The notes under the pieces are model-generated. The model had not been told where the DNA came from and did no database searches. It saw nothing but the letters and a program-made list of their open reading frames with translations. From positions 62,001-126,000 of the forward strand of contig PGYB01000016.1 in assembly GCA_002839445.1 (NCBI GenBank): a DNA stretch of 64,000 nucleotides. Direction: 5' to 3'. A program made the translations under genes and the position numbers. Below, one piece after another: positions 53,482 through 62,573 of this stretch (the first letter of the stretch is position 1; each line of letters begins with the position of its first letter). This DNA comes from Candidatus Riflebacteria bacterium HGW-Riflebacteria-1 (GTDB taxonomy: Bacteria > Muiribacteriota > Ozemobacteria > Ozemobacterales > Ozemobacteraceae).

Positions 53482-54674
53482 AAAAAACAGAAAATGATGC
53501 TGTTATCAATGAGTCTACCCTCTCAAAAATGATCGATGCAGAAACCACAGCCCCCGAAACCTTGGCTGCAGTAAAGCCCGAAGATGCTCCCGAAATTAAT
53601 GCTGAAGTCACAGAGATACGTAGCGATGAAAAGCCTCTCAAAAAACGTGGCAGGCCGCCAAAGAAGGGTCATCAGGCTCCACCTGTAGTTGTAGCGGCTG
53701 AACCTCAACAGTTGCCATCGGATGTCACGATGCCAATTGCCGACCTTGCGCAGGCGTTCGATAATATTCGAAATAAATACGATTCTAAAACCATAAAACG
53801 ATATCAGGCTGCCGGCAAGGACAAGCTGCCTCCTATAAAGATCGCGTATTGCCCAGGTAACATCGCAATACACGGCAAGGTTCTTGATGGTATGCATAGA
53901 ATCAAGGCGCTTACAGCGCTTGGCGAAACATCAGTTTCATGCCAATACGTGGCAGTTACAAATGAAGATGATGCTGAGGCCAAGGCATTTGAAGCCAATC
54001 TTGTGCATGGGAAGCATTACGATTATAAAGAAATGGCTAGACGCGTATACAAACGCGACAAAGATGGCTTTAGCCAAGCGTCCACTGTAGAAAAATATCA
54101 CATAAGTCAGGCAACTGTAAGCAGGATGATCAGAGATGCTACTGCTGAGGAAGCTGGAATTCACATCCAGAAGCATAACAAATACAGCGACCCCAAACAG
54201 TGTGCAAAAATACTGCAAAAAATGGTTGACGGACTTAGGGAAGCAGCGATACCAGCAGCTATCATAGCCCGAATTGAAACCTTGACCACAGAAGTAAAAA
54301 CGGTGGCTGCTGAGATTGCTGTTACAGCAGAAACAACAGAAGCAGCAGAAGCAGCAGAAGCAGCAGTTGTAACAGCTACGGGTGCCGAAGAGTTAACTCA
54401 GGCTCCCACTGAAGTCCAACAACCTCCAGAACCTCTTCTGGCAGAGGCAACTCCTGATAACCCAGACATGTCGACAGAACCAGGCAGTCAGAATCAGCAC
54501 CCAGAACCTGTAGAAAAACTGCTCAATGAAGAAGGCGCTTCGGCTCTAACAGATCAGCCATCTGCAGCAGCGCACGCTGACCACAGATCTTGTGCTGCTG
54601 GCAATCCAATTTTGGCAGACTGCAGTGCTGGAGCTGACGCTATCTCGCCCATCAGTGCCGGCGCTGCGGCATAA
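53478..54674 (+). CDS. ParB/KorB-like protein with AT-hook-like and low-complexity segments
   Basis: The 398-residue protein has an AT-hook-like KKRGRPPKKG near residue 55. A ParB/Srx-like domain follows (about 80-170, with KVLDGMHRIKALTALGE in place of the usual D-G-x-H-R box), then a helix-turn-helix (about 200-220, YHISQATVSRMIRDA). The C-terminal 130 residues are rich in Ala, Glu, Thr and Pro, partly encoded by a 9-bp tandem repeat near 54338-54366. It probably partitions the element or regulates its genes. It is translationally coupled to alpA. Confidence 0.8.
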   Translation: MKKTENDAVINESTLSKMIDAETTAPETLAAVKPEDAPEINAEVTEIRSDEKPLKKRGRPPKKGHQAPPVVVAAEPQQLPSDVTMPIADLAQAFDNIRNKYDSKTIKRYQAAGKDKLPPIKIAYCPGNIAIHGKVLDGMHRIKALTALGETSVSCQYVAVTNEDDAEAKAFEANLVHGKHYDYKEMARRVYKRDKDGFSQASTVEKYHISQATVSRMIRDATAEEAGIHIQKHNKYSDPKQCAKILQKMVDGLREAAIPAAIIARIETLTTEVKTVAAEIAVTAETTEAAEAAEAAVVTATGAEELTQAPTEVQQPPEPLLAEATPDNPDMSTEPGSQNQHPEPVEKLLNEEGASALTDQPSAAAHADHRSCAAGNPILADCSAGADAISPISAGAAA

Positions 54675-55063
54675 ACCATCATGGGGTTGAACAATTACCT
54701 GCCCGGGTAATTACTCGCCCCACTCCCTCAGGTTATCTGAACTTCAGATAACAAGGCCGTAATCAGCCTATAGCAAGGCACACAGCATGGCTGGCTATAG
54801 GAATGGTTTCGCACACCAAATTTACAAGGAGGATAACAGCTAAAAACAGATTGTTACAGCCTCAATAGGCATTCAAACAGCAGATGTCCGAGTATGAGTA
54901 AATCGACTTATGGGCTAAAGCAACCATGGCTGGATCAGATGAAAAGCTTTTGTCTGACCCTACAGTTCTTTGACAACTAAATGTTCTTATCCTTACGCAG
55001 AGCCTTAAAGGTTTTTCACCGAAAAACTTCGCTTTGCGACAAAACAGATGAAATGGAGTTTTT
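54675..55063 (+). other. Structured non-coding region between parB-like and 194-aa genes
   Basis: This 389-bp stretch holds a perfect palindrome (54732-54752) and an 8-bp-arm inverted repeat (CCTATAGC 54767-54774 with GCTATAGG 54794-54801). An AAGGAGG ribosome-like site near 54825 has no start codon at normal distance. No gene is supported. A regulatory leader RNA or an origin are possible. Confidence 0.5.
54732..54752. repeat. Perfect short palindrome
   Basis: Arms GTTATCTGAA and TTCAGATAAC flank a single C. This is a likely dimeric-protein site, for instance for the ParB-like or AlpA-like product, or a small hairpin. Confidence 0.6.
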
Positions 55064-55648
55064 ATGAGAAATGTTAAAAAAGGTAGAAATACTACAACTT
55101 CTAAAACTACAGGGCTATTGGCCCAGAAGAAAGGCAGGAACGCAATTACTATGGGGACTTCACAATTAACCCCGGAGGAACACTATAACATGATGACAGA
55201 TATCGATGTTACAGAGCCGGTAACTCCGACGATGAAAGAGGACAATCCCATCACGCAGGCTTTCTGCGCAGCAATTTCTGACGGAATAGAATCTGTAGAA
55301 GACCTCTATGTCGCCATTAAGGAGACCAATGGACAGATTGAAAATCTGGCCTTCAAGTTCAAGCTGCTAGACGACATCAAAAAAGCTTACAAGTCAAGCA
55401 ATGCAGTGTTTCTACCCAAGAGCAAGCTTCTTAAACAGCTTAATGTGCCGGCAGCACAAAAGACAGTTCTTTCAAGAAGCGAGCCTATAACGTCAGACAC
55501 CCTTGTAAGTCAATTGGCTCAGATGCAGATATCACTCCGGAAGAAAACTATTCGCGGCAAAATCCAACAGGGTTATGCTCTTGCTGATTTCCTGGAGTAT
55601 TTCAACCAACAACAGATTGATGAGCTGCCTGAGAATCTATTGAGGTAA
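55064..55648 (+). CDS. Island protein of unknown function, 194 aa
   Basis: The protein starts with a basic, Thr/Lys-rich stretch and then forms a predicted helical domain (EDLYVAIKETNGQIENLAFK). It ends with LADFLEYFNQQQIDELPENL. No signal peptide, TM or known motif is visible. TGGAG lies before the ATG. It sits between the ParB-like and primase genes, where replication or regulatory accessory proteins are common. Confidence 0.75.
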   Translation: MRNVKKGRNTTTSKTTGLLAQKKGRNAITMGTSQLTPEEHYNMMTDIDVTEPVTPTMKEDNPITQAFCAAISDGIESVEDLYVAIKETNGQIENLAFKFKLLDDIKKAYKSSNAVFLPKSKLLKQLNVPAAQKTVLSRSEPITSDTLVSQLAQMQISLRKKTIRGKIQQGYALADFLEYFNQQQIDELPENLLR

Positions 55649-56105
55649 CTTCTGACTATTCTTCACTGGTCCTTACGGCTTTCGGGTGGTAAACAGCCAT
55701 CCGAAAGCCCAAAGGCCAGTTTGGTCTAACCAAGACGAGCAAAAACCACCCGTAATGGTGGTTCAAAGACTCCCGTTCCGCGTTACCTGTTTGCGCAGGT
55801 ATCTGATAGCGAAGCAGGCTCAGCGTTCAATATGTCATGTATTCAGCACTGGGTCAAGCTTTGCTCCTGACAAATTTCTAGGAGATTCACCAAACACCAA
55901 CTTCACCAAGAAAAACATATAGATACCTATTCTGAAACAGCTTTGCTGAAAGAAGAAGAGGTATATGTATATTTTTTGATGATTTGGTGACGATCCATTA
56001 TCTCCCTTTATTCATAGCTGTTTCACGGGCACCAACCACCTGGTGACGCATGGTGATTTTGGTGCGCTCAAATTTCCACTATTCAAATTACAAAAGGAGC
56101 AATCA
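55649..56105 (+). other. Non-coding region with two hairpins upstream of the primase gene
   Basis: A 13-bp-arm hairpin (GGCTTTCGGGTGG, 55677-55689, with CCATCCGAAAGCC) ends at 55709. A second has 7-bp arms AACCACC/GGTGGTT (55744-55763). No T-run follows either. The 78-codon reading at 55686-55922 has no ribosome site and spans both hairpins, so I do not call it a gene. The primase ribosome site AAAGGAG is at the right end. Confidence 0.5.
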
Positions 56106-59100
56106 ATGTTAAATAGATTTTTAAAATTCTGGTTGTCAGGTGCCAATGACGGTGCCGTACCAATCATAACGTTTTCGCCTGGCAACAAAACGATTATCAT
56201 AAAAAGTTTAATTTTTACATCCTCAATAGACGAGGGCATAAAAAATCTGGATATCGCAGTTTTCCAGAACAATTCATATTTCTCGGTATGCCCGATGGAT
56301 CCAGGGCGACTAAAAGCTGGCCTTGATGACAACCCTCACACAAGGGGGGATAGCGAACTTGCACTCTGCATGCCAGGTTTCTGGGCTGATATAGATGTCA
56401 CGGGGCCGACCCACAAGGCCGACAATCTTGTGCCAACAATAGAAAAGGGAAGAGAGATTGTCTTAAATGCCTTTCCTGTTGAGCCATCGGTAATAGTAAA
56501 AACTGGAGGTGGTTTTCACTGCTACTGGAAGTTCAAGACCCCACTGCTGCTTAACACAGATGAAGAGCGAGCTGAGGCTCAACAGCTTGCAAATTCTTTT
56601 AACACGCTGCTGTTTAATGCATTTCAAGCCGAGCAATACCACCTGGATAATGTTTCTGACCTTGCAAGAATCATGAGATTACCCGGTTCAATGAACAGGA
56701 AGCACGGGATCGATTCTCCGGTAATCATTCTTAAAGAAAGCACATACGCAGAATACGATCTTGCAATGGTACGAAACCATATTCCGGAGATCATCGAGAA
56801 CCCCGTCTCTAAGTCAAGTGCGCTTTCTATTCCGTATAATCGGCCACAAATTGAAGAACTTACTGCCAAGTGTGACTTCCTCGATCATTGCTACAAGAAT
56901 CAACACAATCTGCCAGAACCACAGTGGCATGCCATGATATCAAATCTGTTACCAATTAGACCAGGCGGAAGAGAGCTTTGTCATGAGTTTTCGAAAGACT
57001 ACCCTGGTTACACTCATCAGGAAACAGACAAAAAAATTCTGCAAGCGATGGACAATTCCGGTCCAATAACCTGCAACGTAATCAGAGAAAGAGGCTTCGA
57101 CTGTCCACGAAGCTGCAGAGTGAAGAGTCCTGCGGGCCAGTTCAGCCGCTCAATGGTAGCAAGCAGCTATCAACAGACGAGCAGCACCGTCTCTTTAAGC
57201 AGCCTGATAGATATAATTCTCAAAAAACCTGATGAAATATATTCAGAACGATTTCTAAGCCAATGTCATGAACTTGAGAACAGCTCACCAGAAGAGTCCG
57301 CAAGTATCATGCTAATGCTTCAGAATCTAAAATCATGTGACTTCGAGCAGTGGCAACAGGCATACCAGAGCTTAAAAGACAGACCAGCTAGCTGTGAGGA
57401 TGAATCCCAGCTGACTATCAACCAATTGAAGCTGCCACCGGGTTATTTTCGCAAAGACAACGGCATCTATCTCTTAACTAAGGGTAAGACCGAAGACAAA
57501 GAGGCCTTAGTTATTACTCACGAAATCGCACCGACAAAGATTTTGCAGAGTCTGCGTGACAATAAAATCTCGGTCGAGATTTCTTATCTGATTGGCAACA
57601 GCAGGCATTCTGTGATCCTCGCACGGGAAGTTATTGCGTCAAACACGATCACATCACTTGCCGGTTATGGGGCACATGTTAACAGCACGAATATGAGTCA
57701 GGTTTCGAAGTATTTAATGGCCATGGAGCTGACAAATAGGGATCTGATACCAATCAGTGTTCTTATTGGCAAGCTTGGTTGGTTTAGAACAGAGGACAAG
57801 GAATTTTTCCTTGTCGGGGACAGGTATATAAAAGACGGAGAAATCAAACCTATTGCCGAATCTGCAAAAGAAATTATTCCATTTGAGCTGCACTTCCCTG
57901 ATGCTGAAACTGCCAAAGTTTATTCCGGGATCAAAGCATCCGGGTCTCTAGAAGCATGGATAAAAATGGCCATAACCCTTGATCCCTATGCATATTTAAA
58001 AATAGCCATAATCGCAGCAATAGTTTCTCCCATACTGGAAAAACTTAAGCTACCGGGTTTTGTTATACATTATGGTTACCCTACCTCTGTTGGCAAATCC
58101 ACCGCATTGTTTCTGGCAGGCAGCACATTTGGTGAGCCGGAAAAGGTTTACACAAGCTGGAATTCAACCAAAATTAACATCGAAAGAATCTCTGGTGCAC
58201 TAAATGTTCTATCAATGTTGTTGGACGAAACCAAGGCAATAACTGTCAAAAACAAGCCTGAGTTCATTAGAGAGATAGTATATCAGCACTGTCTAGGCAT
58301 CAGCAGAGGCAGGGCTAAACCAAATGGCCTTCAGGAAAAGCAATATTGGACATCAACAATGATCTCTACTGGGGAAGCAAACGTATTAGCGATGATTCAA
58401 GATGGCGGTGGGAAGGCCAGGGTTCTAGATCTTCCAGGCATGCCGTTCAAAGGGCAAAGCCCAGAGCTCGCAGATTTCATAGATTCAATCAACGCCGTGA
58501 TCAACGAGAACTATGGGCACGCACTACCTGAGGTAATTGCCTACCTCATGGGAAGCCCGGGTAAGATGGAATGGGTTAAAGTCAGATTTGATGAAATCAA
58601 AACTGAAATCAGAAAGCTCTTGCCGGCTGGTATAGGAACAAGACTGGCGGCAATAATCTCGGTGATTCTTGTTGGCGGTGAAATCGTTAATGAGGTTCTG
58701 GGGCTTGACTGGAATCTGGAAGACGTAAAAACTGCGATGGTAGAGCCATGTCTGCAAATCTCGACTCAAGGCACTGAGGGCCAGAGAGCACTGGAGTCTC
58801 TGTATGAGTTCTCAATCGGCCATCGCGGGTGTTTGATTTCACCGAGCCATGATGCTGCTGAAGTTTCAGAAGAATTCAAGCCTGCTTACATCAGCCAATT
58901 CGGGGCAGACGTGGGGATCGTCCATCGTGCTTCACTGGCAATAACTTACTCCTTTGCCAAAAAGTTGCTTCAGGAAAGAGGCTTTGAGCCAGATGCAGTC
59001 TTCAAAGAGTGGAAAGAAAAAGGCTGGCTGGATGTTTACAAGGGTCGTAATTTCGAGAAGCAGGTAAACATAAATGGCGGGAAACCGTGGTGCATCTGTC

Positions 59101-59171
59101 TCAACAGCAAAGCCATGAAAATACTGTCACATTGCGAATATGACGATTGTGCAGACCAACTCATATTATGA
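56106..59171 (+). CDS. Primase-helicase: RepB-like primase fused to DUF927 NTPase
   Basis: The 1021-residue protein has an N-terminal primase-like domain (about 60-230), with FWADIDVTG carrying acidic residues, KTGGGFHCYW, and ARIMRLPGSMNRK. A linker follows with a PriCT-like helical part (about 290-340), then a C-terminal DUF927 P-loop domain (about 450-850). The Walker A sequence is GYPTSVGKST near residue 657 and a Walker-B-like element is MLLDETKAI near 705. Such proteins start replication of P4-like elements and ICEs. AAAGGAG supports the ATG at 56106. It is probably the replication initiator of the island, and a terminator follows. Confidence 0.88.
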   Translation: MLNRFLKFWLSGANDGAVPIITFSPGNKTIIIKSLIFTSSIDEGIKNLDIAVFQNNSYFSVCPMDPGRLKAGLDDNPHTRGDSELALCMPGFWADIDVTGPTHKADNLVPTIEKGREIVLNAFPVEPSVIVKTGGGFHCYWKFKTPLLLNTDEERAEAQQLANSFNTLLFNAFQAEQYHLDNVSDLARIMRLPGSMNRKHGIDSPVIILKESTYAEYDLAMVRNHIPEIIENPVSKSSALSIPYNRPQIEELTAKCDFLDHCYKNQHNLPEPQWHAMISNLLPIRPGGRELCHEFSKDYPGYTHQETDKKILQAMDNSGPITCNVIRERGFDCPRSCRVKSPAGQFSRSMVASSYQQTSSTVSLSSLIDIILKKPDEIYSERFLSQCHELENSSPEESASIMLMLQNLKSCDFEQWQQAYQSLKDRPASCEDESQLTINQLKLPPGYFRKDNGIYLLTKGKTEDKEALVITHEIAPTKILQSLRDNKISVEISYLIGNSRHSVILAREVIASNTITSLAGYGAHVNSTNMSQVSKYLMAMELTNRDLIPISVLIGKLGWFRTEDKEFFLVGDRYIKDGEIKPIAESAKEIIPFELHFPDAETAKVYSGIKASGSLEAWIKMAITLDPYAYLKIAIIAAIVSPILEKLKLPGFVIHYGYPTSVGKSTALFLAGSTFGEPEKVYTSWNSTKINIERISGALNVLSMLLDETKAITVKNKPEFIREIVYQHCLGISRGRAKPNGLQEKQYWTSTMISTGEANVLAMIQDGGGKARVLDLPGMPFKGQSPELADFIDSINAVINENYGHALPEVIAYLMGSPGKMEWVKVRFDEIKTEIRKLLPAGIGTRLAAIISVILVGGEIVNEVLGLDWNLEDVKTAMVEPCLQISTQGTEGQRALESLYEFSIGHRGCLISPSHDAAEVSEEFKPAYISQFGADVGIVHRASLAITYSFAKKLLQERGFEPDAVFKEWKEKGWLDVYKGRNFEKQVNINGGKPWCICLNSKAMKILSHCEYDDCADQLIL

Positions 59172-59182
59172 GCTGAAGCTAT

Positions 59183-59221
59183 AAGCCTGCCGGCAACATG
59201 CGTGCTGTCGGCAGGCTTTTA
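59183..59221 (+). terminator. Terminator after the primase-helicase gene
   Basis: AAGCCTGCC-GGCA and TGCTG-TCGGCAGGCTT pair around a 7-nt loop, followed by TTTT. It starts 12 bp after the stop codon. Confidence 0.85.
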
Positions 59222-59319
59222 CTGTAGGCATCACAGAAGTCTTACTATCGTGGAAGTCACAACAGTGCTGAGACAACTGCCGGCCAGGCAGAACCAATAA
59301 TTATCCAGGAGAATAGAAA

Positions 59320-59601
59320 ATGAAAAATACAAACACTTGCAGAAATGCAAACTTCACCAAGCTCATCGAGCTAACCAAGAACCGCGAACACGACCTTCAC
59401 GGCGTGCCGTTAACCATGATGCTGGGCATGGTCTTGCAGATGATCAAAGGCAACGGAATCGCCGCAGGCAGCTTCCAGCTGGGCGTGGTCGTTACAAAGG
59501 TTGACATGTATGACCACCTGCAGGAGATCACGGACTATGTTGACCAGAACATAGATGCAGCGATTGCCGAGACGCTGGACCATACAACTCTCGCCTGGTA
59601 A
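59320..59601 (+). CDS. Small island protein of unknown function, 93 aa
   Basis: The protein is mostly helical, with an HDLHGVPLTMMLGMVLQMIKGN stretch and an acidic C-terminal half (TDYVDQNIDAAIAETLDH). CCAGGAGAA precedes the ATG and a strong terminator follows, so it is a stand-alone unit. It has no TM and no recognisable motif. Confidence 0.75.
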   Translation: MKNTNTCRNANFTKLIELTKNREHDLHGVPLTMMLGMVLQMIKGNGIAAGSFQLGVVVTKVDMYDHLQEITDYVDQNIDAAIAETLDHTTLAW

Positions 59602-59624
59602 TTAGGGTCGCGGCAAGTTCGCAG

Positions 59625-59657
59625 AAGGCGGATCAGAAATGGTCCGCCTTTCTTTTT
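59625..59657 (+). terminator. Terminator after the 93-aa gene
   Basis: AAGGCGGA and TCCGCCTT pair around a short loop (59625-59650), followed by TCTTTTT. Confidence 0.85.
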
Positions 59658-59728
59658 ACAAAGTTGTCTATCTTCTCTGACCGGTGTAAAATCTTCTCAG
59701 AATAAAATAAATTATACCGGAGTGATCT

Positions 59729-60592
59729 ATGGGACGAAGATACGGCGGCTACGGCAGATACAATAGTAATTATCGAGAAGAATCCTGGGGTGGCCATCTG
59801 GAGGTGTTCCCCAAGTTCAAGATCGTCTGTGAATCTGAGAACCACATTGGCTACATCAATGTTCCACCAAAGCTTGCGTATCAGAATCCGCAGGGTTATG
59901 CTCAAATTGATGCGGAGCTGTATAAGATTTCAAAAATCAGAATCAGCTACATTCAGATGATTGAAAAAAGTGGAATTACTAGTTACGCATATCGAAGACC
60001 CTCTGACATCAAGCCAGAATCAGACATGGGATGGCACGGAATTGTTAAGGTCGGGCACAACCGAAAGAATATTTTACATCTTTTCGTAGAAAAGTTAGCA
60101 GGGGACAGCACAGATTTACTTTGTGCTTTTTTACGAAAATTCTTCTCCGATCCCTCTGGACTAGCGGAGCTTGGAGGCTTCAGTGTTGAAAGCTCTAGCG
60201 GTGACGATGTTGGCAAGAGGCTTCAGAAAGAGAAACATCATAGTCGATACAGCCTTCCCCACAAAGAAGCATCGGCTTCGCCAATCGAGAAGCTATTCCG
60301 CGACGAGCTGATCAGGAATGGTATACAGTTCGAAGAGCAGGTCGAAATTATTCTTGAGGATAAAAAATTCTCTGTCCCTGATTTCGTTGTCGGATCTGCA
60401 GGGCTCATGATCTACTGCGACGGAACTGAGTTTCACAAAGATCCGCAGCGAATAATAATGGATAAGCAGCAGGATCGAGTCCTGCAGACCCAGGGCTTTA
60501 ATGTCTTTCGCTTCTCCGGTTCTGAGATAGCCGCTGATGTTAAGAAGTGTGTGAGAGAAGTTCAGGCGTTTATCGCGAAAAGAAAAGGCTAG
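59729..60592 (+). CDS. PD-(D/E)XK nuclease-like protein (Vsr/DUF559-type C-terminus)
   Basis: The 287-residue protein has a Gly/Tyr-rich start (GRRYGGYGRYNSN) and a central region of unknown type. A C-terminal domain from about residue 185 has Glu in SPIEKLF, PDFVV (about 217), a YCDGTEFH element (about 231), QDRVLQTQGFNVFRF and GSEI. This order matches DUF559/Vsr-like endonucleases, in which the Asp and Glu/His residues bind metal. GGAGTG precedes the ATG. It sits between the island backbone and a defence cassette, so an anti-phage or DNA-repair role is plausible. A fusion of an unknown sensor to a nuclease is the likely layout. Confidence 0.7.
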   Translation: MGRRYGGYGRYNSNYREESWGGHLEVFPKFKIVCESENHIGYINVPPKLAYQNPQGYAQIDAELYKISKIRISYIQMIEKSGITSYAYRRPSDIKPESDMGWHGIVKVGHNRKNILHLFVEKLAGDSTDLLCAFLRKFFSDPSGLAELGGFSVESSSGDDVGKRLQKEKHHSRYSLPHKEASASPIEKLFRDELIRNGIQFEEQVEIILEDKKFSVPDFVVGSAGLMIYCDGTEFHKDPQRIIMDKQQDRVLQTQGFNVFRFSGSEIAADVKKCVREVQAFIAKRKG

Positions 60593-60604
60593 TGCTCAAC
60601 TTAG

Positions 60605-60739
60605 TTGGGACAAGCAGGAATTGCCAAAGCAGCAATATACTTGTATGCGCTTAAACCTAGTGTTAAAATCGAAGACGCGTTTGATTGGGAGCTCTACGTA
60701 ATAGCATCTTTCCAAGCGCATGGGAGACAATTTGGGTAA
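60605..60739 (+). pseudogene. Possible gene remnant before the Qat-like cassette
   Basis: A 44-codon stretch beginning with LGQAGIAKAA and containing IEDAFDWELYVIA has protein-like composition. It has no ribosome site and stops upstream in frame. It may be the tail of a decayed gene or chance. Confidence 0.2.
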
Positions 60740-60782
60740 TCAAAGTTGTATTAAGTTGCACGGATTAGGAGAGGAATAGAAA

Positions 60783-62573
60783 ATGTGGGCAGACAAAGAA
60801 TCTGAAAAAGATTATCTAAACTTTGGAGAGGTTTCTCAACTCGCAGTAGACATCATTCGCGCAAAAGATATGCTACCGGTTTCCATAGGCATTTTTGGAA
60901 ACTGGGGAGCTGGCAAATCATCTTTGCTAAAATTAGTCGAAAATCAGCTGAAAGAAAATGCTAATGATCAAATAGTCATAAGATTTGATGCGTGGTTATA
61001 CCAAGGCTTTGACGATGCTAAAATGGCCTTACTGGAAGTTATTGCTGTAGGGCTTGCCAAGAGCATAAAAGATAATGAAGGCCTACTTAAAAAGGCCTGG
61101 AATCTTGTTGGAAAAGTTAACGGCATTCGATTACTTGGATTGGCTGCAGAAGGTGCCGCTTTTGTAGCGGGCATTCCTACTGGTGGCTTTTTGTCCCGAA
61201 CAATAAATGCTTTGGGCAAGGCATCGGATGGCATACAAGACCAGAAGGAGTATGAAGGCTTGGCTGATACTGCCGGGGAAATTCATAAAAAGGCGGCAGA
61301 GATAACAAAGCCCGAAAAAAAGAAAAGTCCACTACAACAAATTAATTCTTTCAGAAAAGAATATGGCGAAATACTCAATGAACTCGGGAAGCCATTGGTT
61401 ATTATTATTGACAATCTTGATCGCTGCCTCCCCGCCAATGCTATAAATACTATGGAAGCCATTCGGCTTTTTCTTTTTTTAAACAATACGGCATTTATCA
61501 TTGCTGCCGATGAAGACATGATTAGATCATCAGTTGCAAGCTACTTTCAAGGGTTATCCCAGCGCCACCAAATGGATTATTTAGATAAATTGATTCAAAT
61601 ACCAATTCGAGTTCCAAAAGCAGGAATTAACGAAATCAGGGCTTATCTTTTTATGCTTTACGCCATAGACCATGGTGTCTCGACAGAAAAATTGGAATGT
61701 CTTCGAGTTGGCTTGGAAAATGCACTTCAACAAACATGGAAAGAAGAACCTATTGCCAGACAAGATGCTTTAAACTTTATGGGTGAGGCGGCCAATAAGA
61801 ATTTAGCTCAGGCTTATGATAGAGCTGATCGAATTTCCCCTTTGTTGGCCACGTCACCCATGATTAAGGGAAATCCGCGTATTGTAAAACAATTACTGAA
61901 CGTTGTTAAAATGAGATCTAAAATTGCCCAACGCCGTGGGATCCCCCTTGATGAGGCAATGATTACAAAATTGGTAATTTTTGAGCGGTGCGCTGGGGCG
62001 GATGCAACTAGCAGTTTATATAGATTAATTGATTCGGAAAATGGAAAGCCTGAGATTTTCAAAGAGCTCGAAGATAATTCTAAAAAATCTTTTTCAAAAA
62101 TAGCTCCAGAAACATGGAACGCCAATGAGGATACAAAAGCTTTTATTCAAGAGTGGATGCAGTTAGAGCCGAAGCTTCATGAACTTGACCTAAGACCAGC
62201 GGTTTATCTATCTAGAGAAACAATGCCTATCGGTGCACGTGTGACAGGTTTATCTGTTAATGGAAAAGAATGTTTGGAGGTTCTAATAAAAACTGAAAAT
62301 GTGAGCTCTCCATCAGCAATAAAAATTATAAAAAAAATAACTGCTGAAGAACAAATTCCGATAATGGAGGGATTAATAAATCACTTTCGGCAAATCACAG
62401 ATTGGTCTAGACAACCAAAAGGGTTTGCTGGCGGATTTTTATTAGCGCAGATGTCACCCACCGCAGCAAAAATTTTAGAGAGTTTCATCTCTGGACCTAA
62501 TTTGGGTAAAACGCGCCCCCCTTGGCTTGCAGTAATGCTGAAAGACGAGCAATGGGCTAAGGGGGCTCAATAA
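60783..62573 (+). CDS. qatA: KAP-family P-loop NTPase, QatA-like
   Basis: The 596-residue protein has Walker A GNWGAGKSS (residues 39-47) and Walker B LVIIIDNLDR (about 205-215), with the large insert typical of KAP NTPases between them. It is followed by a helical C-terminal part. GGAGAGG precedes the ATG. Its stop overlaps the next start by 1 bp (TAATG). In the four-gene Qat antiviral system the first gene is such an ATPase, followed by qatB, the QueC-like qatC and the TatD-like qatD. The same order follows here. Membrane segments common in some KAP proteins are not obvious beyond a weak hydrophobic stretch near 115-140. Codon use is AT-richer than in the chromosome. Confidence 0.85.
   Translation: MWADKESEKDYLNFGEVSQLAVDIIRAKDMLPVSIGIFGNWGAGKSSLLKLVENQLKENANDQIVIRFDAWLYQGFDDAKMALLEVIAVGLAKSIKDNEGLLKKAWNLVGKVNGIRLLGLAAEGAAFVAGIPTGGFLSRTINALGKASDGIQDQKEYEGLADTAGEIHKKAAEITKPEKKKSPLQQINSFRKEYGEILNELGKPLVIIIDNLDRCLPANAINTMEAIRLFLFLNNTAFIIAADEDMIRSSVASYFQGLSQRHQMDYLDKLIQIPIRVPKAGINEIRAYLFMLYAIDHGVSTEKLECLRVGLENALQQTWKEEPIARQDALNFMGEAANKNLAQAYDRADRISPLLATSPMIKGNPRIVKQLLNVVKMRSKIAQRRGIPLDEAMITKLVIFERCAGADATSSLYRLIDSENGKPEIFKELEDNSKKSFSKIAPETWNANEDTKAFIQEWMQLEPKLHELDLRPAVYLSRETMPIGARVTGLSVNGKECLEVLIKTENVSSPSAIKIIKKITAEEQIPIMEGLINHFRQITDWSRQPKGFAGGFLLAQMSPTAAKILESFISGPNLGKTRPPWLAVMLKDEQWAKGAQ

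Noticed and set aside
55686..55922. 78-codon plus-strand frame
   Set aside because: There is no ribosome site, and it spans two hairpins before the primase gene.
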